Source: Actinomycetes bacterium
GTDB lineage: Bacteria > Actinomycetota > Acidimicrobiia > Acidimicrobiales > Palsa-688
NCBI GenBank assembly: GCA_021827225.1
Contig: JAKAXG010000006.1
Span: 1-25,140, forward strand
Reading direction: 5' to 3'
Length of the DNA stretch: 25,140 nucleotides
Shown here: in pieces, positions 1 to 8,095 of the stretch
Layout of the letters: the number at the start of each line of letters is the position of its first letter
Numbering within the stretch: the stretch's first letter is position 1
The notes under the pieces: model-generated
Database searches by the model: none
What the model saw: the letters and a program-made list of their open reading frames with translations, nothing else
What the model was told of the DNA's origin: nothing
Translations under genes and position numbers: made by a program

Positions 1-1
1 G

Positions 2-388
2 GAACTGGTTCCGATCGCGGTGGAGGAGTTCCTCCGCGCCTACCCCATCGTGCCCATGGCCCGGAAGCTGACCCGCGACGTCGACTTCCACGGCTGCCCC
101 ATGAGAAAGGGCGACATGGTGATGCTCACGATTCCTGCCGCCACCCGGGACCCGCGGCAGTTCCCTGATGCCGACAAGGTCATCATCGACCGGTTCCCCA
201 ACCGCCACATCGCCTTCGGCGCGAGCGAGCACCGCTGCATGGGCTCGCATCTCGCTCGCGAGATTCTGCAGAGCGCCATACGGGAGTGGCACGACCTCAT
301 CCCGGATTACCGCCTGGGCTCGGATGAAATCCCTGCGGCCCACGGGGGACAGATCTCCCTGCTCAGCCTCCCCCTCCTCTGGGCGTGA
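2..388 (+). CDS. Cytochrome P450, C-terminal part (5' end outside window)
   Basis: This is the C-terminal third or so of a bacterial cytochrome P450 monooxygenase, a soluble heme enzyme that inserts oxygen from O2 into organic substrates using electrons from a ferredoxin or similar partner. The frame is open from base 2, so the gene starts outside the window; the GTG at 20 is internal. The K-helix ExxR motif is seen in EEFLR (bases 26-37). The heme-ligand loop FGASEHRCMG lies at 215-244, with the proximal Cys codon at 236-238. The second Gly of the usual FGxGxHxCxG is Ser here. The protein ends in the usual short beta region. Only 7 bases separate it from the next gene, so it is probably the upstream member of the molybdenum-hydroxylase operon. 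Family is certain; substrate is unknown. Confidence 0.93.
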   Translation, partial: ELVPIAVEEFLRAYPIVPMARKLTRDVDFHGCPMRKGDMVMLTIPAATRDPRQFPDADKVIIDRFPNRHIAFGASEHRCMGSHLAREILQSAIREWHDLIPDYRLGSDEIPAAHGGQISLLSLPLLWA

Positions 389-395
389 CGGATCC

Positions 396-1268
396 GTGAA
401 GCCAGCCCCCTTCGATCACCACGCTCCCACCACCGTCGAGGAGGCCGTGGGTCTCCTGGCCGACCTGGGCGACGACGCCAAGATCCTGGCCGGTGGGCAG
501 AGCCTGGCTCCGATGCTAGCCATGCGTCTCGCGGTCTTCCCTCATCTGGTTGACGTCAACGGCATATCCGATCTGCACGACATCCGCCGCCAGGATGGCT
601 ACGTCCGGGTGGGGGCGGCCGCTCCGGACGTGATGGTGGAGCACCACCCGGAGGTGGTCTCGGGCGTGCCGCTGGTGAGTAGGGCGTCTCCCTACATAGG
701 GCATTTCCAGATCCGCAACCGGGGGACGCTGGGAGGATCCCTGGCCCACGCCGACCCAGCCGCCGAGTACCCGGCGGTGGCGCTGGCCCTCGACGCCGAG
801 ATGGAGATTCGCGGCCCCGGTGGGTCGCGCACCGTGGCCGCCCCGGACTTCTTCCAGGGGGTGTGGGAGACCGCACTGGCCCCGGACGAACTGCTCTTAG
901 CCGCCCGGTTTCCGGTGTGGGACGGACGGTGCGGGTTCGGAGTGCGGGAGATGGCCCGCCGTCACGGGGATTTCGCTCTGACCGGCGCGGTGGCCGCCGT
1001 CGGTCTGGACGACCGTGGCCGCATCGACCGGGCCCGCCTGGCGCTGTTCGGCATGGGACCCACCCCCCTGAGGGGCCGTTCCGCGGAGAGCTCGCTAGTC
1101 GGTACCGCCCCCGGCGAGATGGACGCCTCTGAGGTGGGCCGGCTGGCCTTGGACGGTTTCGACGATCCCCCCGACGACCTCCATGCTCCGTCCTGGTACC
1201 GGCGCCGTGTGGGCGCGGCTATGGCCGCAGGGGCGTGGCAAGCGGCACTGGAGGACCTTGATGCCTGA
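396..1268 (+). CDS. Molybdenum hydroxylase FAD-binding subunit (CoxM/CutM type)
   Basis: This 290-residue protein is the medium, FAD-binding subunit of a xanthine-oxidase-family hydroxylase; it passes electrons from the iron-sulfur subunit through FAD to an acceptor. The two FAD-binding signatures are visible: AGGQSLAPM at residues 32-40 and RNRGTLGGSLAHADP at 107-121, followed by the CO-dehydrogenase flavoprotein C-terminal domain. The start is the GTG at 396, which gives the normal N-terminus (MKPAPFDHHAPTTVEEA); the frame is open further upstream, but that part lies inside the P450 gene. Its end overlaps the next gene by 8 bases (ATGCCTGA), suggesting translational coupling. Length is typical for CoxM. 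It belongs to a cytoplasmic heterotrimer with the next two gene products; the substrate is not identifiable. Confidence 0.93.
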   Translation: MKPAPFDHHAPTTVEEAVGLLADLGDDAKILAGGQSLAPMLAMRLAVFPHLVDVNGISDLHDIRRQDGYVRVGAAAPDVMVEHHPEVVSGVPLVSRASPYIGHFQIRNRGTLGGSLAHADPAAEYPAVALALDAEMEIRGPGGSRTVAAPDFFQGVWETALAPDELLLAARFPVWDGRCGFGVREMARRHGDFALTGAVAAVGLDDRGRIDRARLALFGMGPTPLRGRSAESSLVGTAPGEMDASEVGRLALDGFDDPPDDLHAPSWYRRRVGAAMAAGAWQAALEDLDA

Positions 1269-1761
1269 ACCCCGGACCGTTTCGGTGACGGTCAACGGCG
1301 CCCCCCGGGCGGCGGTGGTCGAACCCCGCCGTACCCTGGCGGACTTCCTCCGGGAGGACTGCGGTCTGACCGGCACCCACCTCGGATGCGAGCACGGGGT
1401 GTGCGGCGCCTGCACCATCCTGCTCGACGGGCGGGCCGTGCGGGCCTGCCTGATCTACGCGGTGCAGGCTGAGGGCCGGGAGGTGGTCACCATCGAGGGA
1501 CTCACCCCAACCGACGGCACCCTGTCGCCCGTGCAGGCCGCGTTGCGCTCCTGCCACGGCCTACAGTGCGGTTTCTGCACCCCCGGCTTCGTGGTCAGCA
1601 TCACCGCCTTCCTCGAGGATCATCCCGACCCCACTCTCGAGGAGATCCGCGACGGGCTGAGTGGCAACCTGTGCCGCTGCACCGGCTATCAGGGGATCAT
1701 CGCCGCCGTACAGAGCGCCTCGGCCGCCATGGCCGGACGAGGCGGGGAGGGCGCAGCATGA
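1261..1761 (+). CDS. Molybdenum hydroxylase [2Fe-2S] subunit (CoxS type)
   Basis: This 166-residue small subunit carries the two [2Fe-2S] clusters that move electrons from the molybdenum site to FAD. The plant-type ferredoxin cluster ligands are Cys43, Cys48, Cys51 and Cys63 (CEHGVCGAC then C). The second, helical-domain cluster has Cys103, Cys106, Cys138 and Cys140 (CGFC and CRC), with the usual 31-residue gap. The ATG at 1261 is chosen because it gives the normal short N-terminus before the ferredoxin fold and overlaps the end of the FAD-subunit gene. It ends in an ATGA overlap with the large-subunit gene at 1758-1761, so all three subunits are probably made in step. All expected ligands are present, so the subunit looks functional. 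Confidence 0.95.
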   Translation: MPEPRTVSVTVNGAPRAAVVEPRRTLADFLREDCGLTGTHLGCEHGVCGACTILLDGRAVRACLIYAVQAEGREVVTIEGLTPTDGTLSPVQAALRSCHGLQCGFCTPGFVVSITAFLEDHPDPTLEEIRDGLSGNLCRCTGYQGIIAAVQSASAAMAGRGGEGAA

Positions 1762-4091
1762 GTGGTCTGTCGGGGTCGGCGGCCGGTCGCCGGTTCGTCG
1801 GGCAGAGGGTCGAGCGTCGCGAGGATGCCCGGCTGGTGACGGGCCACGGTCGCTACGTCGACGACGTGGCGGTACCCGGCTGCCTGCACGCCGCCTTCGT
1901 CCGGTCCAACGCCGCCCGGGGCCGGATCACCGGCCTCGACACCGCAGCGGCCCGGGGCGTCCCCGGCGTGGTGGCGGTCTATACCGCCGCCGACATCAAC
2001 GGACAGGTCGGTGAGGTCTGGGTCGACTACGAGGGTCCGGGCGGCCACACCGATCCGTTCCGGGTCCTGGCCGAGGGCGACGTGCGCTTCGCGGGAGAGC
2101 CCATCGCAGTGGTGCTGGCGGAGTCCCGCTACATCGCCGAGGACGCCTGTGAGATGATCGTGGTGGACATCGAGCCGGAGCAGGCCGTGGTCAGCGTGGA
2201 CGACGCCCTGCGCGACGGCGCCTTGCTGGTGCACCCGGGCACGGCTTCCAACGTGGCGGCCGAGATACCAGCCGGCCAGGACCCGGATCTGGACGCCGTC
2301 TTCGCCGGGGCCGCCCACGTGGTGACTCACACCTTCGACCAGCAGCGTTACCTGTGCGTGCCCATGGAGACCAGAGGCATCATCGCCGAGTGGGATCCCT
2401 GGGCGGGGACCCTCGAGGTCCGCTGCTCCACCCAGGGCCACCATGGGGTCCGGACGTTCCTGTCGCGGGCTCTCGGGGTGGACGAGAGCCGGGTGCGGGT
2501 GGTCATGGGCGATGTGGGCGGAGGTTTCGGCCAGAAGATGTTCATGATTCCCGAGGAGGTCGGGACCGTGATCGCGGCCCGTCTGGCCGGCCGACCGGTC
2601 CGCTGGATCGAGGATCGCCGGGAGAACCTCATGTCCGGACTGCACGCGCGGGACGACCGCATGACCGTCAGCGCCGCAGTGGACTCCGAGGGCCGGGTGC
2701 AGGCCCTGCGCTGCGACCTGGTGGAGAACGCCGGGGCGTTCCCGGCCGCCGGTTCGAGCGCCATCGGCTTCGTCGGTGCCCTGATCACCGGGCCGTACCG
2801 CATCCCCAAGGTGGCATTCCGGGGCCGGTCCGTCTACACCAACACCTGCGGCCGGGCCTCCTACCGGGGACCGTGGATGATGGAGACCATGGTGCGCGAG
2901 CAGATGATGGACGTCATCGCCCGCACCATCGGTCTCGACCCGCTGGAGCTACGCCGCCGGAACGTGATCCGTGACTCCGACCTCCCCTACACCACCGCCG
3001 CCGGCATGGTCTACGACGGGGTGTCCATCGAGGCGTCGTTGGAACAGGCTGCGGAGATGATCGGCTACGACAAGCTCCGGGCCGAGGGCGCCGGCGCCCC
3101 CGGCTCCTGGCGGGGCATCGGCCTCAGCCTCTACGTGGAGCCGTCCGGACTGGCGGTGGGCAGCCTGGCCAGCGAGGGGGCCACCGTGACCATCAGCCTC
3201 AACGGCCAGGTCCGGGTAGTCACGAGCAGCGCCAGCCACGGCCAGAGCGTTGAGACCACGGTCGCCCAGGTCGTGGCCGACGGACTCGGGGTGGACATCG
3301 ACCATGTGGTGGCCGTGCAGGGCGACACCGATGTCACCCCCTACGGACCGGGGACGGGAGGCAGCCGCAGCGCCGTGCTGGTCAGCGGGGCCGCCACGGA
3401 GGCGGCCTTCCAGGTGCGGGAGAAGGTGCTGCGGATCGGCGCCCACCTTCTGGAGGCCGCGGTCGAGGACCTGGAGATCGACTCCGGGCGGGTACACGTC
3501 GTAGGCACCCCATCGAGGGGGGTGGAGCTGGAGGAGATCGCCCGGGCGGCCTACATCGCCCCGGAACGCCTCCCACCCGGTACCACCATGGGCCTCGAGG
3601 CCAGCGCCCGTTTCACCCCCGACGCCCCCTTCACCTGGTCCAACTCCTGCCACGCCTGCGAGGTGGGTATAGACCCCCTGACCGGGGAGGTGACGGTGCA
3701 CCGCTTCGTGGTGTCGGAGGACTGCGGGGTGATGATCAACCCGACGGTCGTCGAGGGTCAGATAGCCGGAGGAGTGGTCCAAGGCATCGGAGGCGTGCTC
3801 TACGAGCACATGCCCTACGACGAGGACGGCAACCCGACTGCCACCACCTTCGTGGACTATCTGCTGCCAACCGCGGCCGAGGTGCCGATCATCGAGTACG
3901 GCCACATCGAGACCCCCGCTCCCACCAACGCCGGTGGCTACAAAGGGATGGGCGAGGGTGGGGCCATCGGCTCGCCGCCGGCAGTGGTCAACGCCGTGGT
4001 CGACGCCCTGTCCCCGCTCGGGGTCACCTCCCTCGACCCGCCGCTCGACCCGGCCTCGGTGGCGGCGGCCATCGTGGCGGCCTCGGGATAG
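1758..4091 (+). CDS. Molybdenum hydroxylase large subunit (form II CoxL-like, not a CO dehydrogenase)
   Basis: This 777-residue catalytic subunit should bind molybdopterin cytosine dinucleotide and hydroxylate an aldehyde, N-heterocycle or aromatic substrate. Visible landmarks are the N-terminal aldehyde oxidase a/b hammerhead domain (about 20-140), the glycine loop GGGFGQK at 254-260, the active-site loop [10 protein letters not shown] at 364-373, the segment ASHGQS from 492, and the C-terminal [12 protein letters not shown], whose Glu733 is the expected catalytic base. The loop lacks the AYxCSFR signature and its Cys that define CO-oxidising form I CoxL. It resembles, but does not equal, the AYRGAGR of form II. 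The start ATG overlaps the preceding stop (ATGA). No maturation genes (CoxD/E/F, MobA type) are visible nearby. The family is certain and the lack of CO dehydrogenase activity is a firm inference; the true substrate is unknown. Confidence 0.93.
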   Translation: MSGLSGSAAGRRFVGQRVERREDARLVTGHGRYVDDVAVPGCLHAAFVRSNAARGRITGLDTAAARGVPGVVAVYTAADINGQVGEVWVDYEGPGGHTDPFRVLAEGDVRFAGEPIAVVLAESRYIAEDACEMIVVDIEPEQAVVSVDDALRDGALLVHPGTASNVAAEIPAGQDPDLDAVFAGAAHVVTHTFDQQRYLCVPMETRGIIAEWDPWAGTLEVRCSTQGHHGVRTFLSRALGVDESRVRVVMGDVGGGFGQKMFMIPEEVGTVIAARLAGRPVRWIEDRRENLMSGLHARDDRMTVSAAVDSEGRVQALRCDLVENAGAFPAAGSSAIGFVGALITGPYRIPKVAFRGRSVYTNTCGRASYRGPWMMETMVREQMMDVIARTIGLDPLELRRRNVIRDSDLPYTTAAGMVYDGVSIEASLEQAAEMIGYDKLRAEGAGAPGSWRGIGLSLYVEPSGLAVGSLASEGATVTISLNGQVRVVTSSASHGQSVETTVAQVVADGLGVDIDHVVAVQGDTDVTPYGPGTGGSRSAVLVSGAATEAAFQVREKVLRIGAHLLEAAVEDLEIDSGRVHVVGTPSRGVELEEIARAAYIAPERLPPGTTMGLEASARFTPDAPFTWSNSCHACEVGIDPLTGEVTVHRFVVSEDCGVMINPTVVEGQIAGGVVQGIGGVLYEHMPYDEDGNPTATTFVDYLLPTAAEVPIIEYGHIETPAPTNAGGYKGMGEGGAIGSPPAVVNAVVDALSPLGVTSLDPPLDPASVAAAIVAASG

Positions 4092-4102
4092 GTCGGTGGC
4101 TC

Positions 4103-4138
4103 TTGACCGGTTAAGGCAACTGACGTAAAGTTCAGTCG
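4103..4138 (+). promoter_or_regulatory. Leaderless promoter with a palindrome over the -10, for the TetR gene
   Basis: TTGACC at 4103-4108 is followed after exactly 17 bases by TAAAGT at 4126-4131. Transcription would start about 4138-4140, and the TetR ATG is at 4140, so the mRNA would have essentially no leader; no Shine-Dalgarno sequence is present. The inverted repeat ACTGA-N8-TCAGT spans 4119-4136 and covers the -10, where an autorepressor would bind. Hexamers and repeat are seen directly; their use is inferred. Confidence 0.6.
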
Positions 4139-4139
4139 T

Positions 4140-4823
4140 ATGACGCCGAGGGCCGGTACATCGAGGGGCCCGGGTAGCCGGGAGGCCATGGTTCGGGCCG
4201 CCGAGCGATTGTTTGGCGAACGGGGAATCGCCGCTGTGTCGCTTCGTGAGATCGCCGCCGCCGCCGGCCAGCGGAACAACTCCGCTGTCGCCTACCAGTT
4301 CGGGTCCCGGGAAGGCCTGGTCGAAGCGGTATTCGAGTACCGGATGTCCCGGATCGACGAGCGTCGCCGGGCCATGCTGGCCGCGGCCGGCCCGGAACCG
4401 GACCTGCGGACTCTGATCGAGGCATTCGTGTTCCCGTTGGCTGAATCTCTCGGCTACGACGACGGAGTCAGCTGGTATGCCAGATTCTTGCGCCAGGTGC
4501 TCTTCGAGCCGGACTTCGACGTGTTCGTCACCGGGGGGCACGACTACACCGGCGGTCTGTCGGAGGTGATCGCCGGGTTGACCCGCCACCTGGCCGACCT
4601 GCCGACGGGTCTGCGGGACCGTCGCCTCCTGCAGGTGTCGCAGATGGCGGTCCACACGCTGGCCGACCACGAAACCGCCATGGCCCGGGGCGGTCCGCCG
4701 CTTCCCACCGCCTTGGTGGTCGCCGACCTGGTGGATTGCGCCGCCGCCGTCCTCGCTGCGCCGGCGTCTCCCGAGACCCGGCGCGAGCTCGCCCGGGTCG
4801 CCCGAACAAGGAAAGGTGCCTGA
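4140..4823 (+). CDS. TetR-family transcriptional regulator
   Basis: This 227-residue protein is a one-component repressor-type regulator. The N-terminal TetR DNA-binding domain covers about residues 13-60, with its helix-turn-helix near 35-58 (SLREIAAAAG...VAYQFGSREGLV); the rest is a variable helical ligand-binding and dimerisation domain with no recognisable ligand class. The ATG at 4140 lies 8 bases after a good -10, which fits a leaderless transcript. The dioxygenase gene follows after 2 bases, so both are probably co-transcribed. The palindrome over its own promoter suggests autorepression. It may also control the upstream P450 and molybdenum-hydroxylase genes, but the promoter of those lies outside the window. 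Confidence 0.93.
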   Translation: MTPRAGTSRGPGSREAMVRAAERLFGERGIAAVSLREIAAAAGQRNNSAVAYQFGSREGLVEAVFEYRMSRIDERRRAMLAAAGPEPDLRTLIEAFVFPLAESLGYDDGVSWYARFLRQVLFEPDFDVFVTGGHDYTGGLSEVIAGLTRHLADLPTGLRDRRLLQVSQMAVHTLADHETAMARGGPPLPTALVVADLVDCAAAVLAAPASPETRRELARVARTRKGA

Positions 4824-4825
4824 CC

Positions 4826-5773
4826 ATGCAGACCGCCGAGAAGGATCCGGGCGCCGCCCTCGACGCCAAGCGCTTCGAGCTGAGCCGGTGGGGCATCCAC
4901 ATCGGACCGCTCGGCTATCTGGCGGCCGAACGCCAGCGCCTGGATGCCCTCACCTGGCAGCACTTCGACGTCGAGCGGCTGGGGGCCACCATCGGCGCCG
5001 TCGTCAAGGGAGTCGATCTCACCGCCGAGCTCGGCCCCGAGTTGGTCGCCGAGCTGCGACAGGCTCTTCTCGACTACAAGGTGCTGTTCTTCCGGGACCA
5101 GCCCCTGAGCGCAACCCAACACGTGGCTTTCGCCCGGGCCTTCGGAGAGCTGGAGGTGCACCCCTTCATCCCGGCCAACCCGGAGCACCCCGAGCTGGTG
5201 CGCTTCGCCAAGTCGGCGGATGTCGCCGGCTACGAGAACATCTGGCACAGCGACGTGTCCTGGCGGGAGATCCCGTCCATGGGAGCGGTGCTGCGGGCCG
5301 TGGAAGTGCCCGCAACCGGCGGTGACACCCTGTTCTCGGACATGTACGCGGCATACGACGGGCTCCCCGCTGGGATGCGGGAGCGGATCGACGGGTTGGT
5401 CGCCACCCACGACTTCCTTTTGTCATTCGGAGGGCAGGTACCGGCAGACCAGCTGGAAGATACGAGGGCCCGTTACCCGCAGGTCCGCCACCCGGTGGTG
5501 CGCACCCATGAGGAGACCGGGCGCAAGCTCCTGTACGTGAATCGGGTCTTTGTCGACCATGTCGAGGGCATGGAGCCCGACGAGAGCACCGAGCTCCTAT
5601 CCGCCCTCTGCCGCCAGGCTGAGATGGCCGAGCACCAGTGCCGGTGGCAGTGGGAGCCCGACTCCATCGCCTTCTGGGACAACCGGGCCGTCCAGCACTA
5701 CGCCTGCAGCGACTACTGGCCCTCCGTGCGGGTCATGGAGCGCGCCAGCATCATCGGCGGCCGGCCGGTCTGA
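4826..5773 (+). CDS. TauD/TfdA-family Fe(II)/2-oxoglutarate dioxygenase
   Basis: This 315-residue cytoplasmic enzyme couples decarboxylation of 2-oxoglutarate to hydroxylation of a substrate, often releasing a sulfonate, ether-linked acid or other leaving group. The iron ligands are His141 and Asp143 (WHSDVSW) and the distal His291 (NRAVQHY). Arg302/Arg306 in VRVMER is placed to bind 2-oxoglutarate. About 45 residues precede the domain start (RLGATIGAVVKGVDL, from about 51). The ATG at 4826 is preceded by the Shine-Dalgarno-like AAGGAAAGG (4808-4816) and follows the TetR stop by 2 bases. The frame is open further upstream, but that lies inside the TetR gene. It is probably controlled by that regulator. 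Whether the substrate is taurine, an aryloxyalkanoate or something else cannot be told. Confidence 0.94.
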   Translation: MQTAEKDPGAALDAKRFELSRWGIHIGPLGYLAAERQRLDALTWQHFDVERLGATIGAVVKGVDLTAELGPELVAELRQALLDYKVLFFRDQPLSATQHVAFARAFGELEVHPFIPANPEHPELVRFAKSADVAGYENIWHSDVSWREIPSMGAVLRAVEVPATGGDTLFSDMYAAYDGLPAGMRERIDGLVATHDFLLSFGGQVPADQLEDTRARYPQVRHPVVRTHEETGRKLLYVNRVFVDHVEGMEPDESTELLSALCRQAEMAEHQCRWQWEPDSIAFWDNRAVQHYACSDYWPSVRVMERASIIGGRPV

Positions 5774-6633
5774 GTCGCGCCCCCTGCCTGATCTGCCCCA
5801 CCGGCCATGACCGCCACGCTGGCCAGCACCAGCAGGATCCCACCGATCTGCCAGCCGTCGGGACGCTCGCCGAGGACGGCCGCGCCCCACGCCAGAGCAG
5901 AAACGGGTTGCAGCAGCAGGACGATCGAGGCCCGCAGCGAGCCGATGCGGGCGATGGCCGACATGAGCACGGTCCAGCCCAGGACCTGGCTGGTGAGGGC
6001 CAGCAGACCCAGCCATCCCAGGGCAGCCCAGCCGGGGTCCAGGTTGAGCCCCCCGGCCAGCGCGCCGGCCCCGGCGCTGGCGGCGGCGGTCGAGACAGTG
6101 ACGGCCAGGAGCGACCGAGCCCGGGTGGACCGGTCGCTCAGGCGTCCCCGGAGCACGACGATGAACCCGGCGTAGGCCAGGGCGCTCAGCAGGGCCAGGG
6201 CCGTCCCGCCGATGGGATCGGGCCCGCTGGCCGCGCCGGCCGGCCCTCCGAAGGCGATGACCGCCACCCCGGCCACCAGGAGCGGTAGCACGGCGATCAC
6301 CCGGGCCCGCACCCGCTCGCCGAAGAGCAGCCACCCGGCTCCGGCCACGTAGAGCACCTGGGTGTTCTGAACCACCGTCGACAGCCCGGCGCCGAGGGTG
6401 AGCACGGACTTCTGCCACAGGAGGAGGTCCCCGGCCAGGAACGCGCCGGCCAGCAGCGCCGCCCCCAGAGCTGGGCGGCCCGGGGACCGCTCCCGGCGAC
6501 GGGATTCGACGAGCGCGAGCAGGCCCAGCGCCGGTAGGGCCAGCACCGACCGGAAGAACCCGGCGGTGGCCGGGGCGGATCCGGCCAGGTGCATGAGGGT
6601 GGAGCCGCTTCCGGTGATCACCGCGCCGAGCAC
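5713..6633 (-). CDS. EamA/DMT-family permease
   Basis: This is a drug/metabolite-transporter superfamily membrane protein of about 306 residues with two EamA repeats and about ten hydrophobic segments, such as VLALPALGLLALVE, ALLSALAYAGFIVVL and IGGILLVLASVAVMAGG. Such proteins move small metabolites across the inner membrane, often outward. It is the last gene of the operon that starts at 12370. The start is uncertain. No ATG lies in frame near the amidase end; the GTG at 6633 gives a normal length but clips the first helix, while a CTG at 6687 would overlap the amidase stop and keep the whole helix. Its 3' end overlaps the convergent dioxygenase gene by 61 bases. Family is certain; direction of transport and cargo are unknown. 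Confidence 0.85.
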   Translation of the reverse strand: MLGAVITGSGSTLMHLAGSAPATAGFFRSVLALPALGLLALVESRRRERSPGRPALGAALLAGAFLAGDLLLWQKSVLTLGAGLSTVVQNTQVLYVAGAGWLLFGERVRARVIAVLPLLVAGVAVIAFGGPAGAASGPDPIGGTALALLSALAYAGFIVVLRGRLSDRSTRARSLLAVTVSTAAASAGAGALAGGLNLDPGWAALGWLGLLALTSQVLGWTVLMSAIARIGSLRASIVLLLQPVSALAWGAAVLGERPDGWQIGGILLVLASVAVMAGGADQAGGATQTGRPPMMLARSMTRTEGQ

Positions 6634-6677
6634 CGCAAGGGTCAGCGCCCGCCGCTGTCGGGCCGGCCCGGCCGGCT

Positions 6678-8081
6678 CTAGGTCCAGGGGTGGGCCCGTT
6701 CCATCTGACCGGCCAGGCGGAACAGGGTGGTCTCCTCCCCGAAGCGGCCGACGATCTGCGTGCCCAGCGGCAGGCCGCCGTCGCTGCGGTCGAGGGGGAG
6801 GGACATGGCCGGCTGGCCCGACATGTTGATGACCGACGTGAAGGCCACGAGCGGGGCCACCGTGTCGGCGAAGCGCATGACGTCGGTGCCGCCCACGGTC
6901 CCCAGCTCCGGTGGCAGGCAGGCCAGTGTCGGGGTGACCAGAACGTCGATGGTCTCGAACAGGCCGCCCATGAGCCGGCCGATGCGGTGGATGCTCGCCA
7001 CCGCATTCACGTAGTCCACCGCGCCGGTCAGGGCGCCCCAGTCGACGATGGCCGCGGTCACCGGCTCCAGGTCGCCGTCGCGGCGGGGCCGGCCCAGCTC
7101 GGCCAGGCGGGCCTGGACGGCGGCGGCCACGTTGGCCCCGATCACGCCGACCTGAGCGGCGGCCACCAGCTCGGGGCCGAACGGCCACCGCACCTCCTGC
7201 ACCCGGTGGCCGAGGCCTTCGAGGCGGCGGGCCGTGGCCTCGGCCGCGGCCCGGCACTGCGGGTCCACCGACGAGCCGTTCGCCGCCGTCACGCAGAGCC
7301 CCACCCGGAGAGGTCCGGGGTCGCGCCCGGCCGCGTCGAGGAAGGTTCCGGCCGGCGGCGGGGCCCAGTAGGGGTCGCCCGGGGCCGGGGCCGATACCGC
7401 GTCGAGGAGCGTGGCGCTGTCGCGGACGGTGCGGGTCACCGCATGGTTGGTGCTCATCCCGGCCCAGCCTTCGCCCCGGTCGGGGGCCAGGGTGACCCGG
7501 CCTCTGGTGGGCTTCATCCCGAACAGCCCGCAGCACGAGGCCGGTATGCGGATCGACCCGCCTCCGTCGCTCGCGTGGGCCGCCGGCACCATCCCGGAGG
7601 CCACCGCCGCGGCCGCCCCGCCGCTCGAACCCCCCGGGCTGCGGCCCGGGTCGTGGGGGTTCCGGGTCGGGCCGAACAGGGCTGGCTCCGTGGTCGGGGT
7701 CAACCCGAACTCCGGCGTGTTGGACCGGCCGACCAGCACCAACCCGGCCCGGCGGTAGCGGGCGACCAGCTCGGAATCGGCGGGGGCCGGGGGGGCGTCG
7801 GCGAACAGCCGGCTGCCGTTGGTGGTCACCGTGCCGGCCACGTCGACCCCCAGGTCCTTCACCAGGAACGGGACACCCCCCAGCGGCCCGGTCGGGGGGC
7901 CGCCGGCGACGGCGACGCGGGCGCTGTCCTCCATGATCCTGACGACGGCGTTGAGTTCGGGGTTGGCCGCGTTGATGGCCCCCATGGCGGCGTCGAGTAC
8001 CTCACCGGGCGACACCTGCTTGGCGCGGATCAGTGCGGCCAGGCCGGTGGCGTCCTCGGCCGAGTATTCGTTCAGGTCCAT
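6678..8081 (-). CDS. Amidase-signature family hydrolase
   Basis: This 467-residue enzyme hydrolyses a carboxylic amide to acid and ammonia or amine, using the Ser-cisSer-Lys triad of the amidase-signature family. Lys75 is in PFLVKDLG, the cis-Ser in SPGGSSGG (Ser152/Ser153), and the nucleophile Ser176 in [10 protein letters not shown]. The length matches the family. GatA of the tRNA amidotransferase is a homologue, but no gatB or gatC lies nearby and the catabolic neighbours argue for a free amidase. The ATG at 8081 has the Shine-Dalgarno GAGAGGTGG about 8 bases upstream. The preceding flavoenzyme gene ends only 14 bases before. It implies that the pathway substrate, or an intermediate, contains an amide bond. 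The specific amide cannot be named. Confidence 0.93.
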   Translation of the reverse strand: MDLNEYSAEDATGLAALIRAKQVSPGEVLDAAMGAINAANPELNAVVRIMEDSARVAVAGGPPTGPLGGVPFLVKDLGVDVAGTVTTNGSRLFADAPPAPADSELVARYRRAGLVLVGRSNTPEFGLTPTTEPALFGPTRNPHDPGRSPGGSSGGAAAAVASGMVPAAHASDGGGSIRIPASCCGLFGMKPTRGRVTLAPDRGEGWAGMSTNHAVTRTVRDSATLLDAVSAPAPGDPYWAPPPAGTFLDAAGRDPGPLRVGLCVTAANGSSVDPQCRAAAEATARRLEGLGHRVQEVRWPFGPELVAAAQVGVIGANVAAAVQARLAELGRPRRDGDLEPVTAAIVDWGALTGAVDYVNAVASIHRIGRLMGGLFETIDVLVTPTLACLPPELGTVGGTDVMRFADTVAPLVAFTSVINMSGQPAMSLPLDRSDGGLPLGTQIVGRFGEETTLFRLAGQMERAHPWT

Positions 8082-8095
8082 GGACGAACCACCTC

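Noticed and set aside
396..4091. Aerobic CO dehydrogenase (coxMSL)
   Set aside because: Gene order fits, but the large subunit lacks the AYxCSFR active-site loop and its Cys.
2949..4670. 573-residue open frame on the minus strand across the end of the molybdenum hydroxylase large subunit and TetR genes
   Set aside because: It is low in hydrophobic order, rich in Gly/His/Asp/Val and has no domain; it arises from lack of stop codons opposite G+C-rich coding DNA.
6678..8081. GatA subunit of Glu-tRNA(Gln) amidotransferase
   Set aside because: No gatB or gatC nearby, and the gene is embedded in a catabolic operon.
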